Positions 20,833 through 31,854 are shown, counted from the first letter of the stretch. The stretch: 64,000 nucleotides of DNA from JADLHS01 sp049840435 (GCA_049840435.1 JASGKY010000025.1:185525-249524), one strand, 5' to 3'. Translations and numbers: made by a program. The notes: generated from the letters alone by a model not told the origin.

Positions 20833-21167
20833 GTGATTTTTGCTGCTCTCCATCTCGATGATCCCTAGCGCAGCCGATGGATTGGACAGACATATACCCA
20901 GACCGTCACGCGCGAAGCAACGTTCAAATTGAATTCTGTGTTTCCAATTTTCGCCAGAAGCTCTGACTGCCCCAGCTCTTCCAACCTCTACGTCACGCCC
21001 CCACCCGACTTCACCCTCACTTTTGGCAATTGCCATAATCATGTCATCCGAGGTGACAACTGATGTCCCCAATAAATTCCGATGTAAATCACCTCCCCGT
21101 CCGGCATTTCCCTTGAAGCAAAAATATCGCGAGCCTATCGTCACTTCGCAGGATTGAAATTGGAGCT
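20833..21167. other. Divergent intergenic region
   Basis: About 335 nt separate the leftward ABC operon from the rightward lysine-degradation genes. It must contain promoters for both directions, but none stands out. An upstream extension of the leftward frame runs to 21144 without the look of coding sequence. Confidence 0.4.
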
Positions 21168-22555
21168 ATGACCATCATCACCGAACCGAAACCACTCGAA
21201 GCCCGCGCCGCCGCCGGCAACAAAACCACGCCCGTCGTGCCGCGCAATGTGCTCACCACTTTGGAAGAGCATATCCTCGTGGACGGGTTCAAGCTCATCT
21301 TCGATGTGGAGAAAAGTCATGGCTCGTATTTCGTGGACGCGGCGAGTGGTCGTGAGTTCCTCGACCTCTACAGTTTTTACGCGTCGCAACCCATCGGTTA
21401 CAATCATCCCACCTTAGTCGCACGGATGTCCAAGCCGACTTGCTCCGCGCCGCAAAAGTCAAGGTCGCCAACGCAGATGTTTATACCCCGCAGTACGCCA
21501 CGTTCGTCGAAACCTTCGCCCGCGTCGTCGGGCATCCGCAACTCTCGCGTTATTTCTTCATCGAAGGCGGCGCGCTCGCCGTCGAGAACGCCGTCAAGAC
21601 GGCGATGGATTGGAAGGTCCGCAAAAACATCGCCGCCGGTCGCGGCGAACGCGGCACGGAGATCATCCATTTCAAACATGCCTTTCACGGCCGCTCCGGC
21701 TACACGATGAGCCTGACGAACACCGACCCGAAAAAGGTCGTTTACTTTGCAAAGTTCCCGTGGCCGCGCATCAGCACGCCGATGATCAATTTCGCATTGC
21801 CCGAGAAAGAACGCCTCGCCGACGTCATCGCGAAGGAGAAGATCGCCGAGAAGGAAATCCGCGACGTGCTCGCGCAAAAAGCCGTGGATATCGCCGCCAT
21901 CATCATCGAGCCAATCCAAGGTGAAGGTGGCGACAATCATTTCCGCGCCTGAGTTCATGCAGTTGCTCCGCAAGCTCGCGGACGACAACGACGTCCTGCT
22001 GATCTTCGACGAAGTGCAATGCGGCATGGGCATCACCGGCAAAAGCTGGGCGCTGCGAACATTTCGATGTTCGTCCCGGACTTGCTTCGCCTTCGGCAAA
22101 AAAGCCCAGGTCTGCGGCGTGATGGCGGGCGCGCGTCTCGACGAGGTGAAGGACAATTGCTTCCGCCTCCCGAGCCGCATCAGTTCGACGTGGGGTGGCA
22201 ATTTCACCGATTATGTGCGCTCGACGCATTACCTGCGCATCTATCGAACAGGAGCAACTCGTCGAACACGCGCGCATCAGCAGGCAAAACGTTCCTCCTA
22301 GCCTTGCAAGATTGGCGCCAAGAAATACCCGCTTGTCACTGCCGCCGCGCGGTCGAGGCCTAATGCTCGCCTTCGATCTCCCGGACACCGCCACGCGCGA
22401 CGCCTTCTGGAAAGGTTGTTACGAACTTGGCTTGCTAGTCGTCCGTTGCGGCGAACGTTCCATCCGCCTGCGCCCCGTGCTCGATGTCAAAGGACGACAT
22501 CATCGAACAATCGCTCAAAATCATGAATGACGAATGCCGCAAATTGGCTAAATAA
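21168..22555 (+). pseudogene. lat: L-lysine 6-transaminase, interrupted by about seven indels
   Basis: A class III PLP-dependent aminotransferase matching lysine epsilon-aminotransferase, which converts lysine to 2-aminoadipate 6-semialdehyde. The start 'VPRNVLTTLEEHILVDGFKL', the central 'HAFHGRSGYTMSLTN', 'IIIEPIQGEGGDNHF', 'DEVQCGMGITGKSW', the PLP-lysine segment 'FGKKAQVCGVMAGA' and 'STWGGNFTDYVRS' are all recognisable. They lie in different frames, with breaks near 21,422, 21,945, 22,050, 22,085, 22,245, 22,285 and 22,490. The tail 'SLKIMNDECRKLAK' ends at 22555. No in-frame nonsense codons were seen, only indels. The next gene encodes the following pathway step. I cannot decide between decay and sequence error. 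Confidence 0.75.
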
Positions 22556-22584
22556 TTCCCCGCAACGAATTGCATCCAATTGCT

Positions 22585-24161
22585 ATGGCGAAGAAATCCG
22601 CTTCCCGCAGCCAAAAAAGTTCTGCAGCCGCCACCCTCAAAGCTCTCGGCCTGCGCAAGCCGTCAATCCCGGCGTCTTCGATGGCAAATGGTCCGGCTCG
22701 GGCAAAATGCTCCAAAGCTATCTCGCCGAATGATGGTTCGCTACTCGGCTAAGTCCGCACCGCCACGCCAGAAGAATACGAACGCGCGCTGAAACACGCC
22801 GCTGCTGCTTTCGCAGCATTGGAAGACCGTGCCCGCCCCAAAGCGCGGCGAAGTCATCCGCCAACTCGGCAATGCGCTCCGCGATGCGAAGAAAGACCTC
22901 GGCATGTTGGTCACGCTCGAAGCCGGTAAGATCATCGCCGAAGGTCAGGGCGAAGTGCAGGAGATGATTGATATCTGCGATTTCGCGACCGGCCTCTCGC
23001 GCCAGCTTTACGGCCTAACCATCGCCAGCGAACGCCCGAACCATCGCATGATGGAACAATGGCATCCGCTCGGCGTCGTCGGCGTCATCACCGCGTTCAA
23101 TTTCCCCGTCGCCGTCTGGGCGTGGAACACCGCACTCGCCGCCGTCTGCGGCGATTCGTCCGTCTGGAAACCTTCCAGTCTCACGCCACTCACTGCCGTC
23201 GCGCACGATCAAGATCGCCGAGAAGGTTTGCCGCGCGAACGATGTCGATCCCGCCATCTTCACACTGCTCATCGGCGATGGTGCGACGGTCGGTCAGCGC
23301 TTGCTCGACGACAAACGCGTGCCGCTCATCTCCGCCACCGGTTCGTCCAAGATGGGCGTGCGCGTCGCTGAATGCGTTGGACGACGTTTCGGCAAAACGA
23401 TTCTCGAACTCGGCGGCAACAACGCCATCATCGTCGCTCCCAGCGCCGACATGGACCTCGCCGCCCGCGCGATTCTTGTTCGGCGCGGTCGGCACAGCCG
23501 GCCAACGTTGCACCACGCACGCGCCGTATCATCGTTCACGAATCGCATCCGCGATGTTCTCGTGACGCCGGTTGGTCGAAGCCTATGAACAGGTCACGCA
23601 TCGGCAATCCCGACCGAAGCCGGCACGCTTATGGGCCCGCTCATCAATCACCGATGCCGTGACCGACATGCAAAACGCCGCTAAAAAGAGTCAAGGCGGA
23701 AGGCGGCAAGATTCTTGTACGGCGGCGAAAAGCTCATCGGCCGCGCAAGTATCCCGGTGGTTGTTATGTGCGTCCCGTGCATCGTAGCAGCGAAGCACGA
23801 CATGAAGATTGTCCACGAAGAAACGTTCGCGCCGATCCTCTACGTCATCGGCTACGAAGAGTTTGAGGACGCCATCGCCTATCAAAACGAAGTCCCGCAG
23901 GGCCTGAGTTCCGCCATCTTCACGAATGACATGCGCGAAGCGGAACTGTTCTGTCTCGCGCGCGGCAGCGATTGCGGCATCGCCAACGTGAACATCGGCA
24001 CAAGCGGCGCGGAGATCGGCGGCGCGTTCGGCGGTGAAAAGGAAACGGGCGGCGGTCGCGAAAGCGGCAGTGATTCGTGGAAGGTTTATATGCGCCGTCA
24101 AACGGCGACGATCAACTACGGCACCGATCTACCGCTGGCGCAAGGCATCCAGTTCGGCTGA
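22585..24161 (+). pseudogene. amaB: L-aminoadipate-semialdehyde dehydrogenase (ALDH7-like), interrupted by indels
   Basis: An aldehyde dehydrogenase of the ALDH7/antiquitin type, oxidising aminoadipate semialdehyde to 2-aminoadipate with NAD+. Conserved blocks are 'EMIDICDFATGLSRQLYGLT', 'HPLGVVGVITAFNFPVAVWA', 'GKTILELGGNNAIIV' (catalytic Glu), 'GTAGQRCTTH' (catalytic Cys), 'IVHEETFAPILYVI' and 'GGAFGGEKETGGGRESGSDS'. They are spread over frames with breaks near 22,700, 22,825, 23,205, 23,480, 23,530, 23,700 and 23,770. ATG 22585 is 30 nt after lat. All catalytic residues persist, which argues for sequence error over long-term decay. Confidence 0.78.
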
Positions 24162-24177
24162 GCAGTTAGACTGAAAG

Positions 24178-24267
24178 CGGATTGTCTCGCAGCGGCCCGC
24201 TTGGCATCATCCGGGCATGGTCGTTCAAAACCGCATCGTCAAGGTTCAGAAACGCCGCCACGCCTTG
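24178..24267 (+). repeat. Duplicated 5' fragment of the downstream kinase gene (copy 1)
   Basis: About 90 nt closely matches 25897-25987 with one indel and scattered substitutions. It covers the upstream leader and the first 17 codons ('VVQNRIVKVQKR' here, 'AVQNRIVKVQKR' in the kinase). The match ends exactly where the Calx-beta gene's ATG (24268) begins. Confidence 0.85.
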
Positions 24268-25857
24268 ATGAGTTTTGATACGAGAACTCACACCCTTCAA
24301 ACAGGCCTTCGCAGAACATTGGCGCAAAAAGTTGGATTGGCGTTGGCCTTCTATCTGTCAATGCTGGGGGGCGTTTTCAATTGCTTCGCCCAATCTTCAA
24401 ACACTTTTCCGCCTTCCTGCCAACCTCTGCCGTGAAGTCTAGCTATGATCCGGCCAGCAAATTGATGCGGCTGGAACTGAATGATTCAGAGCAGATTTTC
24501 CGCATCTATGGGCCGGATTATGACGTCTTTGTAACCACCAATGCGGCTGCGGCGGCAATCCCGGACTGGACGCCACCAACTGGTCATGGATACGACGGGT
24601 CAGGTTCGGGGAAACCAATTTGACGCTAGCAAATGTCTGGGTGACCAAGCCCTATTTCCTGCTGGGAACAATGTTGAACACCGATGGCGATTACCTACCT
24701 GACGCGTTTGAAACGGTTGTCAGCAAAACCAATCCGCAATCACGCGACTCAAATCAGAACGGAATCGAGGACGGCGATGAAATCAGGGAGTGAATGGATT
24801 GCCGTGGGCCTTGGAACAGGTACGACACAGCACTACCGTAATTTTCGCCTCCAAGCCTATAGCCAGGGAAGGCGGTGCGAAGCCAATTCACCATTCGCTT
24901 ACCCAATCCTGCGCCCAAAGGGGGTGCGGTGGTGCGATACCGGCTACATGGCTCGGCGGTTTATCCCGATGAGTTTACCGTTTCGCCAGCGGCGGGCAGT
25001 ATCACCATCCCCGCCGGCAACCAATCGGGAAACATTCTTGTTTACGCCATCAACAACAAGACCTACGAAGATTTGGACCGGCAGGTGGAAATTACGCTCA
25101 CCGATTGCAGTATGGGGCCGGTGCTGCCATACCCAGGCGCAGGTGGAAATTGTGGACGATGATTTACCCGCAGTGCGAGTCATGGCAATACCTCCACGAC
25201 TGGATGAACCGTCACCAACCTACGGCACAAATGCGGGTGAATTTTACTTCATCCGCGATGGCAATCAGGACAAGCCGGCGACAGTATTCTTCTCCATGAG
25301 CGGAACAGGAAAAGGCGGGGTGAATTTTACCGCACTGCCAATGAATGTCACATTCCGGGCCAACGAAGGGACTGTAAGTTTGCCGGTCAGGCCTTTGCGC
25401 GATTCCAAAAGCACTGTGGATGTGACAGCCGTTTTAACCATCACCCGAGTAACAGGCTATCAGATTGATCCCAGCAACGGCGTGGCTGTTCTTGACGATT
25501 ATCAACCATGACCGACCCGCGCTTCCGATGGTCCAAGTGACAGCCACCGTCTCGTCCGCAACTGTCGCGATGCCCGGCATTTTTACCTTCAGCCGCACGG
25601 GTGCAACCGATGAGCCGCTCCGCGTTTATTATGGCGTGGAAGGAGAAACTGTTCGGGCCTATAAAAACGGTCAGCCTGTTATCACCTACCGAGGCTTGCC
25701 AGGCTATGTGGACATTCCCGATGGCCTGAGTTCGGTCGCAGCACTTGTTTCTCCAGTGAGTCCCCCACCGGGAGGCATGACCGTAACAGTCACAATCCGG
25801 CCAGAAGGAGATTATTCAATCGGCAAGGGGAAGACAGCTTCTGTGCAAATCAAATAA
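24268..25857 (+). pseudogene. Secreted Calx-beta domain protein with calcium-type repeat (frameshifted)
   Basis: ATG 24268 begins 'MSFDTRTHTLQTG' with a signal-peptide-like helix ('LALAFYLSMLGGVFNCFAQ'). The frame then changes near 24,380, 24,620, 24,800, 24,890, 25,140 and 25,490. The reconstructed order is a short N-terminal domain, a thrombospondin-3-like segment ('NTDGDYLPDAFE', then 'SRDSNQNGIEDGDE'), and two or three Calx-beta-like domains ('DEFTVSPAAGSITIPAGNQS', 'VEIVDDDLP', 'GTVSLPVRPLRDS', 'SVQIK' at the end). Such proteins are extracellular and often calcium-binding. It lies between the two copies of the kinase 5' region, so it looks inserted. Confidence 0.6.
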
Positions 25858-25896
25858 TCTAGCCATCTTGTTGCGGCTGGAAAGAGGGATGCAAAC

Positions 25897-25987
25897 CGGA
25901 TTGTCTCGCCGCAGCCCGCTTGGCATTATCCCGCACATGGCCGTTCAAAACCGCATCGTCAAGGTTCAGAAACGCAACCGCGCCTTG
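25897..25987 (+). repeat. Duplicated kinase 5' region (copy 2, in the intact gene)
   Basis: Partner of 24178-24267. It spans the 40-nt leader and the first codons of the ATP-cone/kinase gene. Confidence 0.85.
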
Positions 25988-27398
25988 GTGCGCTACGACG
26001 AGGCCCGCATCGGGAAAGCGATCCTCCGCGCCGCCACGTCCATCGGTGGGTTTCAGCAGGACTTGCTCCCCGGCATCAACGACAAACTCTTTGCGATCAA
26101 CAACGGCGACGAACAGCTCGCCAACTTCCTTAGCGAAGCCGTCACGGTCTGCCTGAACGGCGACCCGCATCATCTCATCTCGAATTTCCCGCCGACCATC
26201 GAGACGATCCAGGACGAGGTTCTGCACGTGCTGCGTAGTTACGGCTTTCAAAGCACCGCTGACTCGTACGAGTGCTATCGCTGGGGTCGCCACTGGATGC
26301 GCGAAGGTGCGTTGACGGCAGAAACCTTCATGGGCAACGGTTTTCCCCAAGAGCGCATGAAGCAGAACCTCGACTGGGCGAAGAAGCATCACGTCCACAC
26401 GGTGGATGGCCTGAACGGTTCCGTCCGCTCTGGCAAGATCAAGAAAGTCATCCACGACTCCATCGAGCTTTACGAGAAGTCGCTCGACGAGGCTGCCGCC
26501 AAGGTCATGGAGCGCATCCACAAAGGCGACAAGCTGCGGATGCTCTGGGTGAGCGGGCCGAGTTCCTCTGGCAAGACCACTACGACGGTGAAACTCACGC
26601 AGCGGTTGAAAAAACACGGCCTGAAGTTTTTGATGCTGAACCTCGACGATTATTTCTGGTCGCTCGTCGAGCATCCGACGGATTGGATCAACGATCGTAA
26701 CTACGAAACGCCTGAAGCACTGGACATTCAGCTGTTGAACCATCAACTCCAGCAATTGCTCGAGGGCCAGACGGTCGAGAAACCGATCTACAATTTCAAA
26801 GAAGGCCGCCGCGATCGGCTCCAAGCCGGTGAAGTTGGAGTCTGACCAGATTTTGCTGCTTGATTGTTTACACGGACTTTATCCACCAATCACCGAAGGC
26901 ATTGACCCGAGCATGCAATTCAAGCTCTACATCGAGACGCAGAACATGCTCTACGAGGGCGATGGCAGCTCGAAGCATCTGACCAAGTTCACCGACGTGC
27001 GGCTCGTGCGCCGGATGTTACGCGATGCGTTGCACCGTAATCACGGGCCGTTGAAAACCATCCTGCACTGGCATTACGTCCGCGCGGGCGAACTCTTCAG
27101 CATCATCCCGCTGCAAGGACTGGCGGATCACGTCGTCAACGGCGGCTTCCCATTCGATCTGCCCGCGCTCAAGCCCTTCTTCACCGGTGATGGCAGCTTG
27201 ATGCCGCGCGAGGATGATTTCCGCAGCTACGGTGGATTCCTCGACGCGAAGCTGCGCTTCCATCGGGTGAAATCGCTCCTCGATTCGGTGGAAGGCTTCA
27301 GCAAGGCAGATGTGGCAAATCACGGTGTGCTCCCCGGCGATGCCGTCATCCGCGAATTCGTTGGCGGCAGCACCATCAAGATCCCGCACAACGAGTAG
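25937..27398 (+). CDS. ATP-cone domain fused to uridine-kinase-like P-loop kinase (one frameshift)
   Basis: ATG 25937 starts 'MAVQNRIVKVQKRNRALVRY'. The first ~95 residues resemble an ATP cone, the allosteric nucleotide-binding domain of ribonucleotide reductases and NrdR. After a linker comes a P-loop kinase domain with Walker A 'GPSSSGKTTTTVKLTQRL', the uridine/phosphoribulokinase-type 'LNLDDYFWS', and 'LLLDCLHGLYPPITE' after the frame change near 26,835. The C-terminal 180 residues complete a uridine-kinase-like fold. Nucleoside or a related phosphorylation under nucleotide feedback is a reasonable inference, but the substrate is not shown. An in-frame ATG at 25868 exists, but the duplicated region begins with MVVQN at the equivalent position, which supports 25937. 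Confidence 0.75.
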
Positions 27399-27422
27399 AG
27401 CGCGACACCCGGTAGCACGCCG

Positions 27423-28696
27423 TTAATGCACCAGCCAGAAAAACACGATCGCGATCATCGTCGGCGGTAGCGCGCCGAGAAATAATCCAAGCGGACTGAT
27501 GCCTTCACCCGCAAACACTTTTGCATTCTGCAAAATACCTGCGCCGGCCGGATTGGGGGCATTGGCAATCACAGTCAGCCCACCCCCTGTCACCGCACCA
27601 GCTACCAGTGCGTATTTCAACTCTTCGGAAATCCCCTCGACTAGTGAGCCGAGATAAGTCGAACGCCGCATTATCTGTGATCGCGGTCAGGCCCGTGGCA
27701 CCAAAGTAGAGCGCGTTACCGCTTAAGCGTCCGATCAAGGGTTGCAGCCAGTAAGATTGTAACGAGCCGAGGGTGACCAGACCGGCGAGGAAGAAACCGA
27801 CCAGCAATCCTTCCCGCAGCTTAAGCCCATCCTGGTATTCGCGCGTGGCCGTCACCAGCCCCAGAAACAAAATGAACACTCCGAAAAAGATATTTGGGTG
27901 ATGCGCGAAAACGACTACGAGCGCCAGAAACCCCACATGCATCAGCGTCAACCAGAGCGGCACGCGCCGACTGTCACCCTGCGCAACCGGCACGACACAT
28001 AATTCGCGCCAGAACATTGCAGCCACCAGCAAGGAGGAGACGGCACAAGCGGTCGCAGCGCGCCAACCGAAATGCTCGAACATGTAGGCCAGCCCCCAAT
28101 TCCATTTCGCCGCGACCATCAGGACAGGCGGCGCGGCGAAATGTGTCAGTGTTCCCCAATAGAGATATTCACGAAGAGCAACCCGAGCGTGGCATACGCC
28201 AGCTTGCCGCTGATGTTCTGGTCGAAATAGCGCCGCTTGAGCAGCAACGCCAGCAACGTCATCGCCGCCGGTTCGGTGATGAACGATCCCAGCAACGGTC
28301 CGAGAAACAGTGCTGCGATATAAAACGCCACACTCTCCGCGCAGGAATCAATTTTGCAGCCAGCGAAATGAACGCCTCCGCCAATTTCACCACCGGTCGC
28401 GTCGCCGCCACCACCATGATGACAAAGACGAACTTGGGCTCGTTGAAGTTTAGTCCATCTACATACTCCACTGCCGCAGTGAGCGATCCTCGCACAGCGA
28501 TGATGCCCAGAAACAGTGCTGCCGCCCACAGCCCGAAGACGACTTCGGTTTCCGCGAGGAAGTGGAACAGGTTTTCTTTGACCGAGCCGGAGGGATAGCG
28601 ATGCGCCAGCCGGGCAAATTGCTTCACGCAAAACGTGTGCAGCACAGCCAGCCCGAAAAACACTGTGGCGAGTATCTCAATAGTTTGAATCGTCAT
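27423..28696 (-). CDS. Putative Na+/H+ antiporter (three frameshifts)
   Basis: A polytopic membrane protein of about 425 residues resembling the 'putative Na+/H+ antiporter' family. The conserved segment is 'EPKFVFVIMVVAATRPVVKL' in the N-terminal third. 'LFLGPLLGSFITEPAAMTLL', 'ISEELKYALVAGAVTGGGLT' and 'VIANAPNPAGAGILQN' follow. The last matches the conserved NAPNPAG motif of this superfamily. Frame changes occur near 28,340, 28,150 and 27,670. About ten or more membrane helices are expected. The gene is divergent from psd, with a 145-bp gap. Confidence 0.75.
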
Positions 28697-28841
28697 GACC
28701 GGGCCGACCTGTCTGCCATCAGCCGCCAGTTAGATAACGAACCCCACCTCGCGAAGCGAGTGCGGAATGTCGTGCTGAACATGAATCCGTCACGCAAAAG
28801 CTCGCCGTCCGAAAACATTCACCCTAAACTCCGCCCGCTTT

Positions 28842-29741
28842 ATGCCCGACCCGGATGCGATTCAGTTCTTCAACCGCTACACGCAACGCGTGGAGCAGGA
28901 ACAAGTCTATGGTGCCGCGTGGATGCGCTGGACCTACTGCAATCCCTTCGGCCGGATCGCGCTGGAAGCGTTCGTCAAACGTCCGATCTTCTCACAATGG
29001 TATGGCTGGCGGATGAATCGCTCGGTTAGCCGTGCGAAAGTGCTCCCGTTCATCCGCACTTACGGTCTGGACGTGAATGAATTCGCCGACCGGCCAGAAT
29101 CATTCCGCTCGTTCAATGAATTCTTTTATCGCCGGCTGAAGCCCAGCGCGCGACCGATTGATAACGATCCGAACACCGTGGTCTTCCCGGCGGATGCGCG
29201 GCATCTCGGCTTTCAGGACGCGTCACAGATCGAAGGAGTATTCGTGAAGGGCCAGCGTTTCGATCTCGCGCGCCTGCTGAACAACGAAACCCTCGCCGCT
29301 CGTTATGCGAAAGGTGCGGTTGTGCTGTCACGTCTGTGCCCGGTGGATTATCACCGCTTCCACTTCCCGGTGGGCGGACGCGCTTCGGAAACCAAGTTGC
29401 TCAACGGCCCGCTCTACTCCGTGAATCCCATCGCGCTGCGGAAACAGCTCTCCTACCTCTGGGAAAATCGTCGCACCATCACCACGATTGAAACGGAGAA
29501 GCTCGGCACAGTGCTCATGCTGGAAATCGGTGCGACCAACGTCGGCTCGATCAAGCAGACCTATCGTCCCGGCCCGGTCAACAAAGGCGACGAGAAGGGT
29601 TACTTCGAGTTCGGCGGCAGTTCCACCCTGCTCTTGTTCGAGCCCGGGCGCGTCCGTCTCGCTGACGATCTGGTCAAACAAAGCCGCCAGCAACGCGAAC
29701 TCTACGCCCGCATCGGCGACCGCTTGGGGACTATTGCCTAA
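28842..29741 (+). CDS. psd: Phosphatidylserine decarboxylase
   Basis: A 299-residue phosphatidylserine decarboxylase, which makes phosphatidylethanolamine at the inner membrane. Visible family motifs are 'FNEFFYRRLKPSARPID' (N-terminal domain), 'VFPADARHLGF', 'VLSRLCPVDYHRFHFPVGG' and 'GATNVGSI'. The self-cleavage site is in 'YFEFGGSSTLLLF', where the GSS serine becomes the pyruvoyl group. Its length and early EF-hand-less N-terminus place it with the longer type II-like bacterial enzymes. No upstream synthase gene is adjacent. Confidence 0.93.
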   Translation: MPDPDAIQFFNRYTQRVEQEQVYGAAWMRWTYCNPFGRIALEAFVKRPIFSQWYGWRMNRSVSRAKVLPFIRTYGLDVNEFADRPESFRSFNEFFYRRLKPSARPIDNDPNTVVFPADARHLGFQDASQIEGVFVKGQRFDLARLLNNETLAARYAKGAVVLSRLCPVDYHRFHFPVGGRASETKLLNGPLYSVNPIALRKQLSYLWENRRTITTIETEKLGTVLMLEIGATNVGSIKQTYRPGPVNKGDEKGYFEFGGSSTLLLFEPGRVRLADDLVKQSRQQRELYARIGDRLGTIA

Positions 29742-29753
29742 AGCAGCGCGGCC

Positions 29754-31367
29754 TCAAGCCGCCGTCAACGCCGCGCGTTCATCCGCCAAGCCATTGGTTT
29801 TTTCCAGGAAGTAATCATAACCACCTGAGTACGGCGTGATCTGCCCGGCGTTCACGTGTAGCACCTTCGTCGCGAGCTTGCGGATGAAATGCACGTCGTG
29901 GGAAATGAACACCAGCGTGCCTTCGTAACGCTCCAGCGCCAGCGTCAACGATTCCACGGTGAGAATGTCCAAGTGCGTCGTCGGTTCGTCCATCAGCAAC
30001 AAGTTCGGCGGATCAACGAGGAACTTGATGAGATTCAACCGGCTCTTCTCGCCACCGCTCAACACCGCGGTCTTCTTGAAGATGTCGTCCTTGCGGAACA
30101 GGAATGACCCCAGAATCCCGCGTGCCTCGTTCTCGGGCAACGCCGGGGCACTGGCAATGACTTCTTCCAACACGGTCCGCTCCGGATCAAGCGTCGCCGC
30201 GCGATGTTGACTGAAATAACCGATCTTCGCGTTGTGCCCGAGATCGCGCGTGCCTTTCTGGAATTCCACCACGCCTGCGAGAATCTTCAGCAACGTGGAT
30301 TTGCCCGCACCGTTCGGTCCGACTAACACCGTACGCTCGCCGCGTTCAATCGTGAGGTCGAGGCCGCGATACACTTGATGTGTGCCGTAAGCCATGTGAA
30401 CCCCCTCCAACGTTGCCGCCCGCTGTCCGCCACGTGGCGGCTGCGGAATGTGAAAGCGGAACGGTTTGCGCGGCGCTTGCGGCTGCTCGATCAGTTCCAT
30501 GCGCTCGATCTGCTTGAGCTTGCTCATCGCCTGCGACGCCTTCGAGGTCACGGAGCGAAACCGCGATCACAAACTCCTGCAACGCCGCAATCTCCTTCTG
30601 CTGATTCTTGTAGGCCGCAAGCTGCTGCTCGTATCGCTCCTCACGTTGGCGCAGGTAATCGGTGTAGTTGCCCGTGTACGCAATCAACTTCTTGTCCGCG
30701 ATTTCGTGCACTTGCCCGATGATTTCGTCCATGAACTGGCGATCATGCGAAATCAACAGCACCGCGCCGGAATAATTCTTGAGATAATTCTGCAGCCACA
30801 GCAGCGACATCAGGTCAAGATGGTTCGTCGGCTCGTCCAGCAGCAACAAATCCGGCTCCATCACGAGCAAACGCGCCAGGCGCGCTCGCATCACCCAACC
30901 GCCGCTCATCTCCTTCGCCTTGCGTTCGAAATCCGCGTCCTTAAATCCCAAGTCCGCGCAACATCTTCTTCGCCTTCACGTCCACCTCGGGATCGTTCAG
31001 CTTGTCGTGCTTGGCGTGCAGCTCCATGTATTCCGGCGACGACACATCGCCCGCCTTTTCCAATTCGTGCAAGCGCTTTTCGATGGCGGGCAATTCATCC
31101 ACGCGTCCCGTCGCCACGTCCAACACCGTTTCCGTCCCCGAGCGCTTCGCCTTCCTGCGGCAGATAACCGACCATCGTCCATTCATCGCGCTCCACGACG
31201 CCCGCATCCGGCTCGCGTTGCTTGAGGATGATGGAGAACAGCGTGGATTTGCCGGCGCCGTTCGGGCCGACGAGCGCGACGCGTTCGCCGTAATTGACGG
31301 AGAACGACGCATTCTCGAACAGCGTCCGCGCGCCGAGCGTTATCTTGAGATCACGAATTGTCAGCAT
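29754..31367 (-). CDS. ABC-F family ATPase (frameshifted)
   Basis: Two tandem ABC domains without membrane segments, about 535 residues. Domain 1 has Walker A 'GPNGAGKSTLFSI', signature 'MSGGWVMRARLARLL' and Walker B 'LLLLDEPTNHLD'. The linker helix follows ('YEQQLAAYKNQQKEIAALQ'). Domain 2 has 'GPNGAGKSTLLKI', 'LSGGEKSRLNLIKFL' and 'LLLMDEPTTHLDILT'. ABC-F proteins act on the ribosome in translation or antibiotic protection. The sequence is closest in layout to Uup/YheS-like housekeeping members (inference). Frame breaks lie near 31,110, 30,950 and 30,550. The stop is 12 nt from psd's stop (convergent). Confidence 0.85.
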
Positions 31368-31554
31368 GGCATCAACGCGTTGGCGAACGACGTCCCACTA
31401 CCCAACGAACAGAGAAAACATCTCCGCCCGGGCTGGAATGGGAACGCACCTGCCGCAACGCAAGTCGCAAAGGATAGAAGAGAAAGGTGACGCGTCAATG
31501 AGCCATTTGCACCTCCGCTCCAACGCTTCGCACAGCGCCGCCAACCACTCGCGC

Positions 31555-31785
31555 AACGAAACAATCGCCTCGCACCGCCAGACAATCGCCGCGGACAGCG
31601 AAGCAATCCGGGCGTGCAACCAAGCAATCGCCAGTGACATGAAAGCAATGGCCGTGAACTGACTAACAATCGCCACGGACACCGTCGCAATCGCCAGTGA
31701 CATCAAAGCAATCACCATGAACTGGTCAACAATCGACATTTACATGCAAGCAATCGCCACAGACATGAAAGCAATCTCCTTAAAA
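31555..31785 (+). repeat. Tandem array of eleven 21-nt units
   Basis: Eleven consecutive units of exactly 21 nt share a consensus close to RNNNAARCAATCGCCANNGAC, with the core CAATCGCC most conserved. Read as heptads on the plus strand they give 'NETIASH', 'RQTIAAD', 'NQAIASD', 'MKAMAVN' and so on, but unit 6 opens with TGA. On the minus strand one frame is open throughout (113 codons, ATG at 31739). The spacer before it (31368-31554) holds no clear gene. Confidence 0.9.
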
Positions 31786-31854
31786 ACAGCAGCTTACGTC
31801 AAAACACCCAAATCACCCTTACTCCCGTAGGAGTCGAGGTAACGAGACTCAAAC

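Noticed and set aside
31555..31785. CRISPR array
   Set aside because: The unit is 21 nt in total, with no constant repeat plus unique spacer of normal size and no cas genes.
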